From the NCBI GenBank assembly GCA_036263455.1, contig DATAGZ010000017.1:186001-250000 (forward strand): a stretch of DNA of 64,000 bases, read 5' to 3'. The translations under genes were made by a program, and so were the position numbers. This document shows positions 41,230-49,764 of the stretch, piece after piece; position 1 is the first letter of the stretch, and every line of letters starts with the position of its first letter. This DNA comes from DATAGZ01 sp036263455. Lineage in GTDB: Bacteria > Pseudomonadota > Alphaproteobacteria > Dongiales > Dongiaceae. Under the pieces are notes generated by a model. That model was not told the DNA's origin, did not search any database, and worked only from the letters and a program-made list of their open reading frames with translations.

Positions 41230-42726
41230 ATGAACGACCTTCTCGGTATCCAGGAACTGACCAAGCGTTTTCTGGGAACGCTGGCCCTCGATCGCGTAAA
41301 TTTCAGCCTGAAAGCTGGCGAAGTTCACGCCTTGCTAGGCCAGAATGGCGCGGGCAAATCGACGCTGATCAAGATTCTTGCCGGTCTCTATCCGACCGAT
41401 GGGGGAAGGATCCATTTCTCGGGCCATTCTGCCGATCCGACGGAGCGGCCTTTACCTATTTCCTTCATTCACCAGGATCTGGGCCTCATTGACGGGATGA
41501 GCGTCGCCGAGAATGTCGCGCTCGGCATGGGGTATCCGCGCAAACGGGGGCTGATCGATTGGAAGGCCGCGCGGGCGCGTGCCGCTGCCGTCCTGACAAC
41601 GGTGGGCTGTACGGCTCATCCCGACGCGCGGGTGAAGGATCTCTCCGCGGCGGACCGGTCGCTGCTCGCGATAGGCCGAGCCCTGGCAGTGCGTCATCCG
41701 ATTCTCATCCTGGACGAGCCGACCGCGGCCCTTCCCGCGGCCGATGTCGATCGCCTGCTCGCCGCCCTGGCCAAGCTGCGCGCGGAGGGTCTGGGCATCC
41801 TGTATGTGACCCATCGCCTCGATGAGGTCTTCCGCATCGCTGACCGTGTAACTGTCCTGCGCGACGGACGGGTCGTCACGACGTCGCCGCTCGCCGAGAC
41901 GACACCCGCCAAGCTGGTGGATGACATCGTCGGGGCCTCGCTCGCTGGTGCATTCCGCCAACCGAATGCGCCGCTCGCGCGGCCGCTCTTCGCGCTGCGC
42001 GCGGCGGTGACGGGCGATATCGCCCCGGTATCTTTCGACGTAGCGCAAGGCGAGACGGTGGCGCTGGTCGGCCTGAGAGGCGCCGGCCACCATGAGATCG
42101 GCCGCGCCATTTTCGCGACACCGCCCTTCGTCGATGGCGAGGTCATCCTGGGCGATGAGGAGATTTTCCCCAGCGATCCCCACGAGGCCATGGCGCTGGG
42201 AATTGGTTTCGTCTCGAGCAAGCGTGGCGAGGAAAGCCTCGCCATGAGCATGCGGGTGCGAGAGAACCTGTTCTTGAACCAGACGCTCTACGCCACGCGC
42301 GGCGGTAGGGCGAACTCCTGGCATCCGCTCTCGCGCGCGGAGGAAGGGCGCCGCGCGCGCCTGACCCTCGACCGCTTCTCCGTGCGACCCCGCGACCCCG
42401 AACGGGCGGTCGCCACGCTGAGCGGCGGCAATCAGCAGAAGGTCGTCGTGGCGCGCTGGTTGGAAGCGGGGGTGAAGCTGCTGGTGCTCGAGGAACCGAC
42501 GATCGGTGTCGATGTCGGCGCCAAGGCGGAGATATACCGTCATCTGCGCCAGGCCCTAAGGGCCGGCCTGGGCGTGCTGCTTGTCTCTTCCGATTTTGAG
42601 GAAGTGGAGCGAATCGCCCACCGCGCCTTGGTTTTCAATCGCGGCCGCATGGTAGCGGAGGTCAAAAGCCAGGATCTGACGGTCGCACGCCTGACGGCGC
42701 TCGCCGCCCAGGCCGTTGCGGCATAG
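41230..42726 (+). CDS. Sugar-type ABC transporter, duplicated ATPase (RbsA/XylG-like)
   Basis: A 498-residue ATPase with two nucleotide-binding domains. The first has Walker A GQNGAGKST (about 38) and Walker B PILILDEPTAALP. The second has a degenerate Walker A (VGLRGAGHHEIG) and an intact signature LSGGNQQKVVVARWL with EEPTIGVDVGAKAEIY. In the first domain the signature reads LSAADRSLLAIGRAL rather than LSGGQ, so it is also modified. It is the family's usual asymmetry. The gene follows the binding protein by 20 bases and precedes the permease by eight. Confidence 0.94.
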   Translation: MNDLLGIQELTKRFLGTLALDRVNFSLKAGEVHALLGQNGAGKSTLIKILAGLYPTDGGRIHFSGHSADPTERPLPISFIHQDLGLIDGMSVAENVALGMGYPRKRGLIDWKAARARAAAVLTTVGCTAHPDARVKDLSAADRSLLAIGRALAVRHPILILDEPTAALPAADVDRLLAALAKLRAEGLGILYVTHRLDEVFRIADRVTVLRDGRVVTTSPLAETTPAKLVDDIVGASLAGAFRQPNAPLARPLFALRAAVTGDIAPVSFDVAQGETVALVGLRGAGHHEIGRAIFATPPFVDGEVILGDEEIFPSDPHEAMALGIGFVSSKRGEESLAMSMRVRENLFLNQTLYATRGGRANSWHPLSRAEEGRRARLTLDRFSVRPRDPERAVATLSGGNQQKVVVARWLEAGVKLLVLEEPTIGVDVGAKAEIYRHLRQALRAGLGVLLVSSDFEEVERIAHRALVFNRGRMVAEVKSQDLTVARLTALAAQAVAA

Positions 42727-42734
42727 GAGGAAAA

Positions 42735-43796
42735 ATGGAACGGTCCAATCGCATGCGGCATGTTATCGGTGTCTGGGGACTCTTGATTCTGCTCATTATT
42801 TTGATCGCGGTTTTTGCGATCCTGCGGCCGCACACCTTCCTGACCGCCTTCAATTTTCAATCCATCCTCACCAATAAGTCGGTGGCAGCGCTCCTGGCGC
42901 TGGCGGTGCTCATTCCCATGGCGGCCAATCATTTCGACCTTTCCGCGGGGTATATGCTGGGCATATCGCAGGTGCTGGCGATCGGGCTGCAATCGGAAAC
43001 GGGGCAAGGCTTGCCCTGGTTTGTGGCTGTGCTTTTGGTCCTGGCGCTCGGCGCGCTTGTCGGCCTGATCAACGGGCTGCTCGTCACCAGAGTCAAAATA
43101 GATTCCTTCATCGCCACCCTGGGGACGGGGACGATCCTGTATGGTCTCAACCAATGGTATACGGGAGGGCAGCAGGTGCTGGGGCATCTCGCCGACCCGT
43201 TCCTTGCGATCTCCGGGATCATCGCCTTTGGGATACCCGCACCGGCCGTTTACGTCCTCATCGTTGCCCTCTTGCTCTGGCTGACTTTCGAATTTCTCCC
43301 GGTAGGGCGGTTCCTCTATGTCCTGGGAGCAAGCCTCCGTGCCGCCGAGCTCAATGGTATTTCGCCGACCCGGTATATTACCCTGGCCTTCGTAGCTTCC
43401 GGCTCGATCGCGGCCTTTGCGGGAATCATCTTGCAATCACAGCTCCAGGTTGGCCAATCCTCGGTTGGCCAGGAATATCTGTTGCCCTCCTTCACCGCGG
43501 CTCTGCTGGGTGCGACATCCATCCGCCCCGGTCGGGTTAATGTCTGGGGGACCATCCTGGCCGTGGCTGTCCTCTCGGTGACGGTGGCCGGCCTGAACCA
43601 GCTTGGCGCGCCCTTCTTTGTCGAGCCGCTTTTCAATGGCTCGATGCTAATCCTGGCGGTTGGCCTTGCCGTCACAGCCGCGCGCCGCCGCACCGCCGCA
43701 GGTACACAGGCCGAGCAGGCGGCTTTGGCGGCTGTACCGGAAAAAGCCACTTTGGCGCCGGCCGATCTCTCGCTTGGAGACATGACCGATGAATGA
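42735..43796 (+). CDS. Sugar-type ABC transporter, permease (RbsC-like)
   Basis: A 353-residue membrane protein with about nine or ten hydrophobic helices. It has the family phrase INGLLVTRVKIDSFIATLGTGTI and YVLGASLRAAELNGISPTRY, the coupling-helix region of RbsC-type permeases. The C-terminal tail after AVGLAVTAARRR is hydrophilic and ends LSLGDMTDE. The stop overlaps the cyclase gene by eight bases. The ATG at 42735 has AGGAGG upstream. Confidence 0.93.
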   Translation: MERSNRMRHVIGVWGLLILLIILIAVFAILRPHTFLTAFNFQSILTNKSVAALLALAVLIPMAANHFDLSAGYMLGISQVLAIGLQSETGQGLPWFVAVLLVLALGALVGLINGLLVTRVKIDSFIATLGTGTILYGLNQWYTGGQQVLGHLADPFLAISGIIAFGIPAPAVYVLIVALLLWLTFEFLPVGRFLYVLGASLRAAELNGISPTRYITLAFVASGSIAAFAGIILQSQLQVGQSSVGQEYLLPSFTAALLGATSIRPGRVNVWGTILAVAVLSVTVAGLNQLGAPFFVEPLFNGSMLILAVGLAVTAARRRTAAGTQAEQAALAAVPEKATLAPADLSLGDMTDE

Positions 43797-44745
43797 CCAC
43801 GCCCACGACCATTATCAAAAAGCCAGGCCGGGTGAAGATGAAGGTTGGTACCCCTCGCGCTGGGGGAAGGAGGATCAGCGGGGCAATGGCAATTTGCAGG
43901 ACGCGCGCAAAGTTCTCCAGGCGGTGTCCATGATCGAGAGCGGCGAGATCGTCCGCCTCGGCCTGCCTTATGACACCAAAATGCCGATTGCGCCGGGCCG
44001 CGCCTATGCCTTGCGCATGCCGGGCGGACCGACGGGGGGTCCCCACGGAAAAAAGAGCAAAACGGTCTGGAATGACGAGTTCATCTCGACAGAGATCGGG
44101 CAGATCGGCACGCAAATGGACGCGTTGGGCCATCTCGGCCGGCAATATGGTGCCGATGGCGACCAGACGCGTATCATGTTCTATAATGGAAACTCTCTGG
44201 CCGATCTCTGGTCGCCCTATGGTCTGAAGAAGCTCGGGATCGAGCACGCGCCGGCTTTCTTTACGCGCGGGTTCCTGCTCGACGTTCAGGGCCTCAAGGG
44301 CCGGGTAATGGATATCGGCGAGCCGATCCGCCCGGAAGACCTGCTGTCCTGCTTCGCGCGGCAAGGCATGGACCCCGCCGAGATCGAGCCGGGGGATGCG
44401 ATTTTCATCCGCACCGGCCATGGCAGCCGCTGGTATAGCGAAACGGCGACCTTTTACGATGGCGCTCCCGGCATCGAGCTGGAGAGCGCCAAATGGCTTG
44501 CCGAACGCCAGCCGGTAATCGTGGGCGCCGACAATTTCGCTGTCGAGGTGGTGCCCCCGGTCGATCCGGATGATTTCCACCCCTGTCATCAGCATCTGAT
44601 CATGAAGAATGGCATCCATCTCCAGGAGGGGATGACCTTCGAGGGATTAGTAGAGCGGAACGTCTACCGCTTCGCCTATGTTTTCGTGCCGCTGCCGATT
44701 AGCGGGGCGACCGGTTCCCCCGGCTGCCCGATCGCCGTTCTCTGA
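43789..44745 (+). CDS. Cyclase-family (kynurenine formamidase-like) metal hydrolase
   Basis: A 318-residue protein of the PF04199 cyclase family, which includes kynurenine formamidase and isatin hydrolase. In those enzymes the motif HxGTHxDxxxH binds metal. Here it reads Q105-I-G-T-Q109-M-D111-A-L-G-H115, with both first histidines replaced by Gln. Other expected features are present: FIRTGHGSRW, the GADNFAVEVVP segment and HPCHQHLIMKNGIHLQE near 265. Metal binding may be altered or use the later histidines. It overlaps the permease gene, so it likely acts on the imported compound, possibly opening a ring or amide. Confidence 0.88.
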   Translation: MNDHAHDHYQKARPGEDEGWYPSRWGKEDQRGNGNLQDARKVLQAVSMIESGEIVRLGLPYDTKMPIAPGRAYALRMPGGPTGGPHGKKSKTVWNDEFISTEIGQIGTQMDALGHLGRQYGADGDQTRIMFYNGNSLADLWSPYGLKKLGIEHAPAFFTRGFLLDVQGLKGRVMDIGEPIRPEDLLSCFARQGMDPAEIEPGDAIFIRTGHGSRWYSETATFYDGAPGIELESAKWLAERQPVIVGADNFAVEVVPPVDPDDFHPCHQHLIMKNGIHLQEGMTFEGLVERNVYRFAYVFVPLPISGATGSPGCPIAVL

Positions 44746-44792
44746 CCGTACATTTGTAAGCCTACGGGAAGCGTACTATGGGCAACGGTATC

Positions 44793-44808
44793 GCCCCGGA
44801 CACGGGGC
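44793..44808. terminator. Short hairpin between cyclase and ihfB genes
   Basis: GCCCCG-GACA-CGGGGC lies between convergent stops at 44745 and 44816. The stem is six bp and no T-run follows, so confidence is low. Confidence 0.4.
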
Positions 44809-44815
44809 CGCACCC

Positions 44816-45133
44816 TTAACCTTGTGGTTCGGCAATTTTGCGCTCGCCGCGCTGCTTATGGTTCAACTTTTCGCGTAATTCCTTGCCGGTTTTAAAGAAG
44901 GGCACGGCTTTTCCATCGACCTGGACGCTCTCGCCCGTCCTGGGGTTGCGGCCGATGCGTGGCCGCCGGCTCTTGACCGAGAACGCGCCGAAGCCCCGTA
45001 GTTCGACCCGCCGGCCCCGTGCCAGCGCCAGGGTAATCTCCTCGAAGATCGTGGTGATGATGCGCTCGACATCCCGGGTAAAGAGGTGAGGGTTCTTTTC
45101 GCCGATACGCAAGATGAGTTCTGATTTCGTCAT
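44816..45133 (-). CDS. ihfB: Integration host factor subunit beta
   Basis: A 105-residue DNA-bending protein of the HU/IHF family. It starts MTKSELILRIGEKNPHLFTRDV and has the beta-arm segment ELRGFGAFSVKSRRPRIGRNPRTGE with the conserved RNPRTG tip. The location next to rpsA, and the residues GKAVPFFKTGKELREKLN, are those of IHF-beta. The frame opens 16 codons earlier, but 45133 gives the family N terminus. It follows the rpsA terminator, so it probably has its own promoter. Confidence 0.95.
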   Translation of the reverse strand: MTKSELILRIGEKNPHLFTRDVERIITTIFEEITLALARGRRVELRGFGAFSVKSRRPRIGRNPRTGESVQVDGKAVPFFKTGKELREKLNHKQRGERKIAEPQG

Positions 45134-45217
45134 GACCGTCCCTCTTGGGCCGAAGCTAGCCTCGGCTGCTAGACGCGTCAAGATAACTTATTCATTTTTC
45201 AAGGGATTTTATAAAAA

Positions 45218-45244
45218 AACGGCCGGGCATCGCACCCGGCCGTT
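45218..45244 (-). terminator. Rho-independent terminator of rpsA
   Basis: On the minus strand a ten-bp stem (45235-45244 with 45218-45227), rich in GC, is followed by seven Ts. It lies 20 bases after the rpsA stop. Confidence 0.9.
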
Positions 45245-45265
45245 GGTACCTAATTCCGCGAAAGG

Positions 45266-46990
45266 TTATTCGCCTTTTTTGGTTTTCTTGGCCTTGGACA
45301 GCGCGGCTCCGAGAATATCCCCGAGGCTCGCTCCCGAATCCTGGGAACCGTATTCCGCCACCGCCTGCTTGTCTTCCTCGACTTCACGGGCCTTGATCGA
45401 GAGCGTGATCTTGCGGCTCTTGCTGTCGATCGTCATGATCTTAGCGTCGACTTTCTCACCGACGGCGAAGCGATCTGGCCGCTGGTCCGCCCGGTCGCGC
45501 GCGAGGTCGCCTTTCTTGATGAAGCCGTGCGCGCCACTGTCGCCGACATTGACTTCGATCCCGCCATCCGTGACGTGCAGAACGGAGCAGGTGACGATCT
45601 GTCCCCTTTTCAATTGGGTGACCGTCTCGGCGAAGTTGTCTTTTGCCAGTTGCTTGATTCCGAGGCTGATGCGCTCCTTCTCGATATCGACGTCCAGGAC
45701 GCGCGCCTTGACGATTTGGCCCTTCTTGTAGTCGCGAATGGCCTCGTCGCCCGACCGGTCCCAGTCGAGATCGGACATGTGCACCATGCCGTCTATATCG
45801 CCCGACAGGCCGACGAAGAGGCCGAATTCGGTGATGTTCTTGATCTCGCCTTCGATGTCCGACCCGGCAGGATAGTTGGCGGCGAAACTCGCCCAGGGAT
45901 TATCCATGACTTGCTTGAGGCCGAGCGAAATACGCCGCTTGGCGATATCGACCTCAAGAATGAGGGTTTCCACTTCCTGGCTGGTCGAGATGACCTTGCC
46001 GGGATGAATGTTCTTCTTGGTCCAACTCATTTCGGAGACATGGATCAAACCCTCGATACCCGGTTCGAGTTCGACGAAAGCGCCATAATCGGCGATATTG
46101 GTCACCCGGCCCTTTACCCGCTCGCCGACATGGTAGCGCTGGTCCGCCGTGTCCCACGGATCGGATTCAAGCTGCTTCATGCCGAGCGAAATACGCTGGG
46201 TATCCTGGTTGAATTTGATGATCTGCACGTTGACCTGCTGGCCCACCTGCAGCGCTTCCCCCGGATGGTTGATGCGCTTCCAGGAAATGTCGGTGACATG
46301 GAGCAGACCGTCCACGCCGCCCAGATCGACGAAGGCGCCATAATCGGTGATGTTTTTCACCACGCCATTGATGATCTGTCCTTCCTTGAGCTGCGAAACC
46401 AGTTCGGTCCGTGCCTCGGCACGGCTTTCCTCGAGCACCGCGCGGCGCGACACCACGATATTGCCGCGCTGGCGGTCCATCTTGAGAATTTGAAAGGGCT
46501 GGGGCGTTCCCATCAGCGGGCCGATATCGCGCAGTGGCCGGATATCCACCTGGCTGCCCGGCAAAAAGGCCACAGCGCCGGCCAGATCGACGGTAAACCC
46601 GCCTTTGACCCGCCCGAAAATGACGCCATTGACCCGCTCGCCGTTCTTATGCAGCCGCTCGAGCTCGACCCATGATTCCTCTCGACGTGCTTTCTCGCGG
46701 GAGAGAAGCGCCTCGCCGTTCTTGTCTTCCATACGCTCGAGGAAGACATCGACCCGGTCGCCGGCGCGCAGTTCCGATTTTTGTCCGGGACTGGCAAATT
46801 CGCGCAGCGGGATGCGTCCCTCGGACTTCAAGCCGACATCGATCACCGCGAAGTCGTTTTCAATTGCAACCACGGTGCCGACCAGCACCGTGCCCTCCAG
46901 GCCCTTCGCGGCTCCGAGGCTCTCATCGAGCATCGCCGCAAAATCGGCGCTGGGTTTAGTGGCGGTCACGGCCGCCATGTTCTTAGCCAT
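45266..46990 (-). CDS. rpsA: 30S ribosomal protein S1
   Basis: A 574-residue protein with six S1 RNA-binding domains in tandem. Recurrent phrases are VVAIENDFAVIDVGLKSEG, VKNITDYGAFVDLGGVDGLLHVTDISW, VTNIADYGAFVELEPGIEGLIHVSEMSW and IKNITEFGLFVGLSGDIDGMVHMSDLDW. The C terminus is alanine- and lysine-rich (LSKAKKTKKGE). It brings mRNA to the ribosome. Position between cmk and ihfB is the standard order. Confidence 0.98.
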   Translation of the reverse strand: MAKNMAAVTATKPSADFAAMLDESLGAAKGLEGTVLVGTVVAIENDFAVIDVGLKSEGRIPLREFASPGQKSELRAGDRVDVFLERMEDKNGEALLSREKARREESWVELERLHKNGERVNGVIFGRVKGGFTVDLAGAVAFLPGSQVDIRPLRDIGPLMGTPQPFQILKMDRQRGNIVVSRRAVLEESRAEARTELVSQLKEGQIINGVVKNITDYGAFVDLGGVDGLLHVTDISWKRINHPGEALQVGQQVNVQIIKFNQDTQRISLGMKQLESDPWDTADQRYHVGERVKGRVTNIADYGAFVELEPGIEGLIHVSEMSWTKKNIHPGKVISTSQEVETLILEVDIAKRRISLGLKQVMDNPWASFAANYPAGSDIEGEIKNITEFGLFVGLSGDIDGMVHMSDLDWDRSGDEAIRDYKKGQIVKARVLDVDIEKERISLGIKQLAKDNFAETVTQLKRGQIVTCSVLHVTDGGIEVNVGDSGAHGFIKKGDLARDRADQRPDRFAVGEKVDAKIMTIDSKSRKITLSIKAREVEEDKQAVAEYGSQDSGASLGDILGAALSKAKKTKKGE

Positions 46991-47041
46991 TCATCAATCC
47001 TTATCGTCTTTCTGGCCAGCCGGTTGTCTCCGGCGGTCTCT

Positions 47042-47677
47042 TCACAGGCCCAAGATGGCGTCGACACATTTCCGGGCCTGTTCGAAGACAGCATCAGCGG
47101 AAATATCGGAACTATCGATCACGATCGCGTCATCGGCGGGGATGAGGGGCGCGACATCACGCTTTCGGTCGCGTGCGTCGCGGGCCTCGATATCCTGCAA
47201 AATCTGCGGATATATAACGCTCGCCCCGCTTTCTTGCAACTCTTTATATCGACGCGCGGCCCGCGCCTCGGCCGAGGCCGTGACGAAGAACTTCAGGTCC
47301 GCATCCGGGCAGATCACGGTGCCGATGTCCCGCCCATCGAGGATGCTGCCCCGGGCGTGGGCGGGATCGTGTGCGAAGTCCCGCTGCCATCGACGCAGGG
47401 CCGCTCGCAAGGCGGGATAGGCCGCGATGCGCGACGCCAGCGCCCCGACCTGCTCGCCGCGCAGGTCGGGTGCGGTCAGCCAGCTGGGAGCCAAAGCGCG
47501 GGCCACGGCCACGGCAGCGGCCTCGTCGCTTCTATCTTTTAGATGAGCGGCAACAGCACGGTAGAGCAGCCCGGTATCCAGACAAGCGAGGCCGTAATGG
47601 GCGGCAAGCCGGTGCGCGAGCGTCCCCTTTCCGGCCGCGGCCGGGCCATCGATGGCAATGACAACGCGCTTAGCCAA
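47042..47677 (-). CDS. cmk: Cytidylate kinase
   Basis: A 211-residue kinase that phosphorylates CMP and dCMP. Motifs are the P-loop AIDGPAAAGKGT near residue 8, CLDTGLLYRAVA, LDGRDIGTVICPDADLKFF and RYKELQESG with DARDRKRDVAPL. The start is TTG at 47677, which overlaps aroA by eight bases and has GGGAG seven bases before it; no ATG gives the family N terminus. Gene order aroA-cmk-rpsA is conserved in the class. Confidence 0.93.
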   Translation of the reverse strand: MAKRVVIAIDGPAAAGKGTLAHRLAAHYGLACLDTGLLYRAVAAHLKDRSDEAAAVAVARALAPSWLTAPDLRGEQVGALASRIAAYPALRAALRRWQRDFAHDPAHARGSILDGRDIGTVICPDADLKFFVTASAEARAARRYKELQESGASVIYPQILQDIEARDARDRKRDVAPLIPADDAIVIDSSDISADAVFEQARKCVDAILGL

Positions 47678-48998
47678 TAATCGCTCCCAGCCGTGCCATG
47701 GTCTCCACGAAACCCGGAAAAGATGTGCCGATGGTGGCGGCGTCATCGATGGCCACCGGCTGCTGTGCGGCCAGACCCAGCACCAGAAAGGACATTGCAA
47801 CGCGGTGATCGAGGTTGACAGCAATATCCGCCGCACCGCGGGGCCGCTGGCTCGTGCCATGAATGCGCAGCCAATCCTCCCCTTCCTCGAGCGTCACGCC
47901 GCAGGCGGAAAGGCCGCGCGCCATGGCGCCCAGCCGGTCGCTTTCCTTAACCCGCAGCTCGCCGAGACCGGGAAAAAAACTGGTACCTTCGGCAAAGCTG
48001 GCCGCAACGAACAGGATCGGATATTCATCGATCATCGAGGGTGCGCGTGCCGCCGGGACAGTGATGCCTCGTAAGGCGGACGCCGTGACGACGAGATCGC
48101 CGATCCGCTCGCCCGCCGCCATTCTCTCGTTCTCGACCGCGATATCCGCGCCCATTTCCTGGAGCGAGGCCAGGAGGCCGGTCCGATGGGGGTTGAGACC
48201 GACATCGGAGATCGTGACGGTGGAATTGGGGACGAGCAGGGCCGCGACCAGCGGGAAGGCCGCCGAGGAAATATCGCCCGGCACATGAATCTCCCGTCCG
48301 CAAAGTTCGGGCTGACCCTTGAGGATGATTCGCCGGCCGATCTTTTCGGGAACGATGGTGATTTCGGCACCGAAATGGCGCAGCATGAGTTCCGTATGGT
48401 CGCGCGTTAGCTCGGGTTCCAGGACGTGGGTCTCGCCGCGGCAATTCAGGCCCGCGAGCAGAATCGCCGATTTGACCTGGGCGGAGGCGACCGGCAGGAT
48501 GTAATCGAGCGGAACCGGCCGGCCCGTGCCGCGCACGGCCAGAGGAAGGCGAGCGCCGTCGCGGGCGATAAAAGACGCACCCATTGCCGTAAGCGGCTCC
48601 ATGACCCGCGCCATCGGCCGGCGGCGCAGGGAATTATCGCCCGTGAAAAAAGTGAGCAGGGGCTGCGTCGCCACTAACCCCATCAATAAGCGCGTCGCCG
48701 TCCCGGCATTACCGCAATCGATGACATCCTCCGCTTCGGCCAGCCCGCCCACGCCACGGCCGCGGACCCGCCACAGCCCGTCATCGTCGCGATGGACCTC
48801 CGCGCCCAGGGCACGCATCGCCCGAGCGGTGGCAAGTACATCTTCGCCTTCGAGCAGCCCTTGGATCCGGGTCTCGCCCACCGCCAGCGCACCGAACATC
48901 AGCGCGCGATGAGAGATGGATTTATCGCCTGGGACGCGGACGCTGCCGGTCAAGGGCGAGCAGGGTTCTGCACGCATCTTGGATTGATGGGTCTTCAT
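47670..48998 (-). CDS. aroA: 3-phosphoshikimate 1-carboxyvinyltransferase (EPSP synthase)
   Basis: A 442-residue enzyme of the shikimate pathway, joining shikimate-3-phosphate and phosphoenolpyruvate. Motifs are VPGDKSISHRALMFGALA (23-40), CGNAGTATRLLMGL (about 94-107) and the late RVKESDRLGAMARGL. At the PEP site the run GNAGTATR with Ala after GN and the region LPVASAQVKSAILLAGL suggest the class II (less glyphosate-sensitive) form common in alphaproteobacteria. That class call is an inference. cmk overlaps its end. Confidence 0.96.
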   Translation of the reverse strand: MKTHQSKMRAEPCSPLTGSVRVPGDKSISHRALMFGALAVGETRIQGLLEGEDVLATARAMRALGAEVHRDDDGLWRVRGRGVGGLAEAEDVIDCGNAGTATRLLMGLVATQPLLTFFTGDNSLRRRPMARVMEPLTAMGASFIARDGARLPLAVRGTGRPVPLDYILPVASAQVKSAILLAGLNCRGETHVLEPELTRDHTELMLRHFGAEITIVPEKIGRRIILKGQPELCGREIHVPGDISSAAFPLVAALLVPNSTVTISDVGLNPHRTGLLASLQEMGADIAVENERMAAGERIGDLVVTASALRGITVPAARAPSMIDEYPILFVAASFAEGTSFFPGLGELRVKESDRLGAMARGLSACGVTLEEGEDWLRIHGTSQRPRGAADIAVNLDHRVAMSFLVLGLAAQQPVAIDDAATIGTSFPGFVETMARLGAIIG

Positions 48999-49041
48999 GA
49001 GCGGGGGTGATAGCAGAGAGCGACGCGCTTAGGAAGAACCG

Positions 49042-49764
49042 CTAACCCACTGCCGGAAAGATCTGGGCAAGATCCGTGACGATGTCCTCCAGGATGGCCT
49101 CGAGCAGAATCTGTCCCTTTTCCGGGGTCGCGAGGGTGGCATCGCCATAGACGCCGCTGCTGCCGAGCGGCGCACCCACGCGGCGGAGCGTTGTCCGGGG
49201 TTCGGGCTCCATCTCCCGCACAGCGCGCGCCATCGTGACGCATTCCGGCGCGAGCGCCAGCATGAGCGAGGTCTCCCGCTCGTCGGCGTGACTTCCGGCT
49301 TCTTGCTGCCAGAGATAGTCCGCCCGTGCCCCGAGCGTGCGCAGATCGGCAACGGCGATGCGCAGCCGGTGCCTTTCCCAGATGGCGTGCATGACCAGCG
49401 ACAGCGGCGCCTCGGTTGAATAGCCGGTATTGAGGACCAGGATGCGGGTCAGCCCCTGCGCGATGAAATTCTCGATGAGTTCGCGCACCATGGCCGTAAA
49501 GGTCGCGGCTTCGAGATGTTGGGAGCCCGCGAAGTCGCGGAAGGCGGGGTAATAGCCGAAAGGGACCGCGGGGGCGATCAGGACCGCCAGGCGTTCTGCG
49601 AGCTTTTCCGCGAGACGCGCGGCCAGGAGCGCATCGGTGTTCATGGGGAGATGCGGCCCATGCTCCTTGCTCGCCGCTCCGATGGGAAGGATCAGGACGG
49701 GATTGCGCATGAAAAGCGCCGTCACTTCCGGCCAGCATAATTGCTCCAGCCGCCAGCCTTTCAT
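49042..49764 (-). CDS. Creatininase-family amidohydrolase
   Basis: A 240-residue metal hydrolase of the creatininase fold. Ligand motifs are KEHGPHLPMNTDALLA (about 33-48, Glu-x-His and Asp), LNTGYSTEAPLSL where family members have GN-GHN, and GSHADERETSLMLAL with His and Glu near 158-163. The family includes creatinine amidohydrolase, MftE and the formamide-cleaving ArfB. Its ATG overlaps the stop of the formate dehydrogenase alpha gene as ATGA, so a role linked to formate supply (cleaving a formamide) is a reasonable but untested idea. Confidence 0.85.
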   Translation of the reverse strand: MKGWRLEQLCWPEVTALFMRNPVLILPIGAASKEHGPHLPMNTDALLAARLAEKLAERLAVLIAPAVPFGYYPAFRDFAGSQHLEAATFTAMVRELIENFIAQGLTRILVLNTGYSTEAPLSLVMHAIWERHRLRIAVADLRTLGARADYLWQQEAGSHADERETSLMLALAPECVTMARAVREMEPEPRTTLRRVGAPLGSSGVYGDATLATPEKGQILLEAILEDIVTDLAQIFPAVG

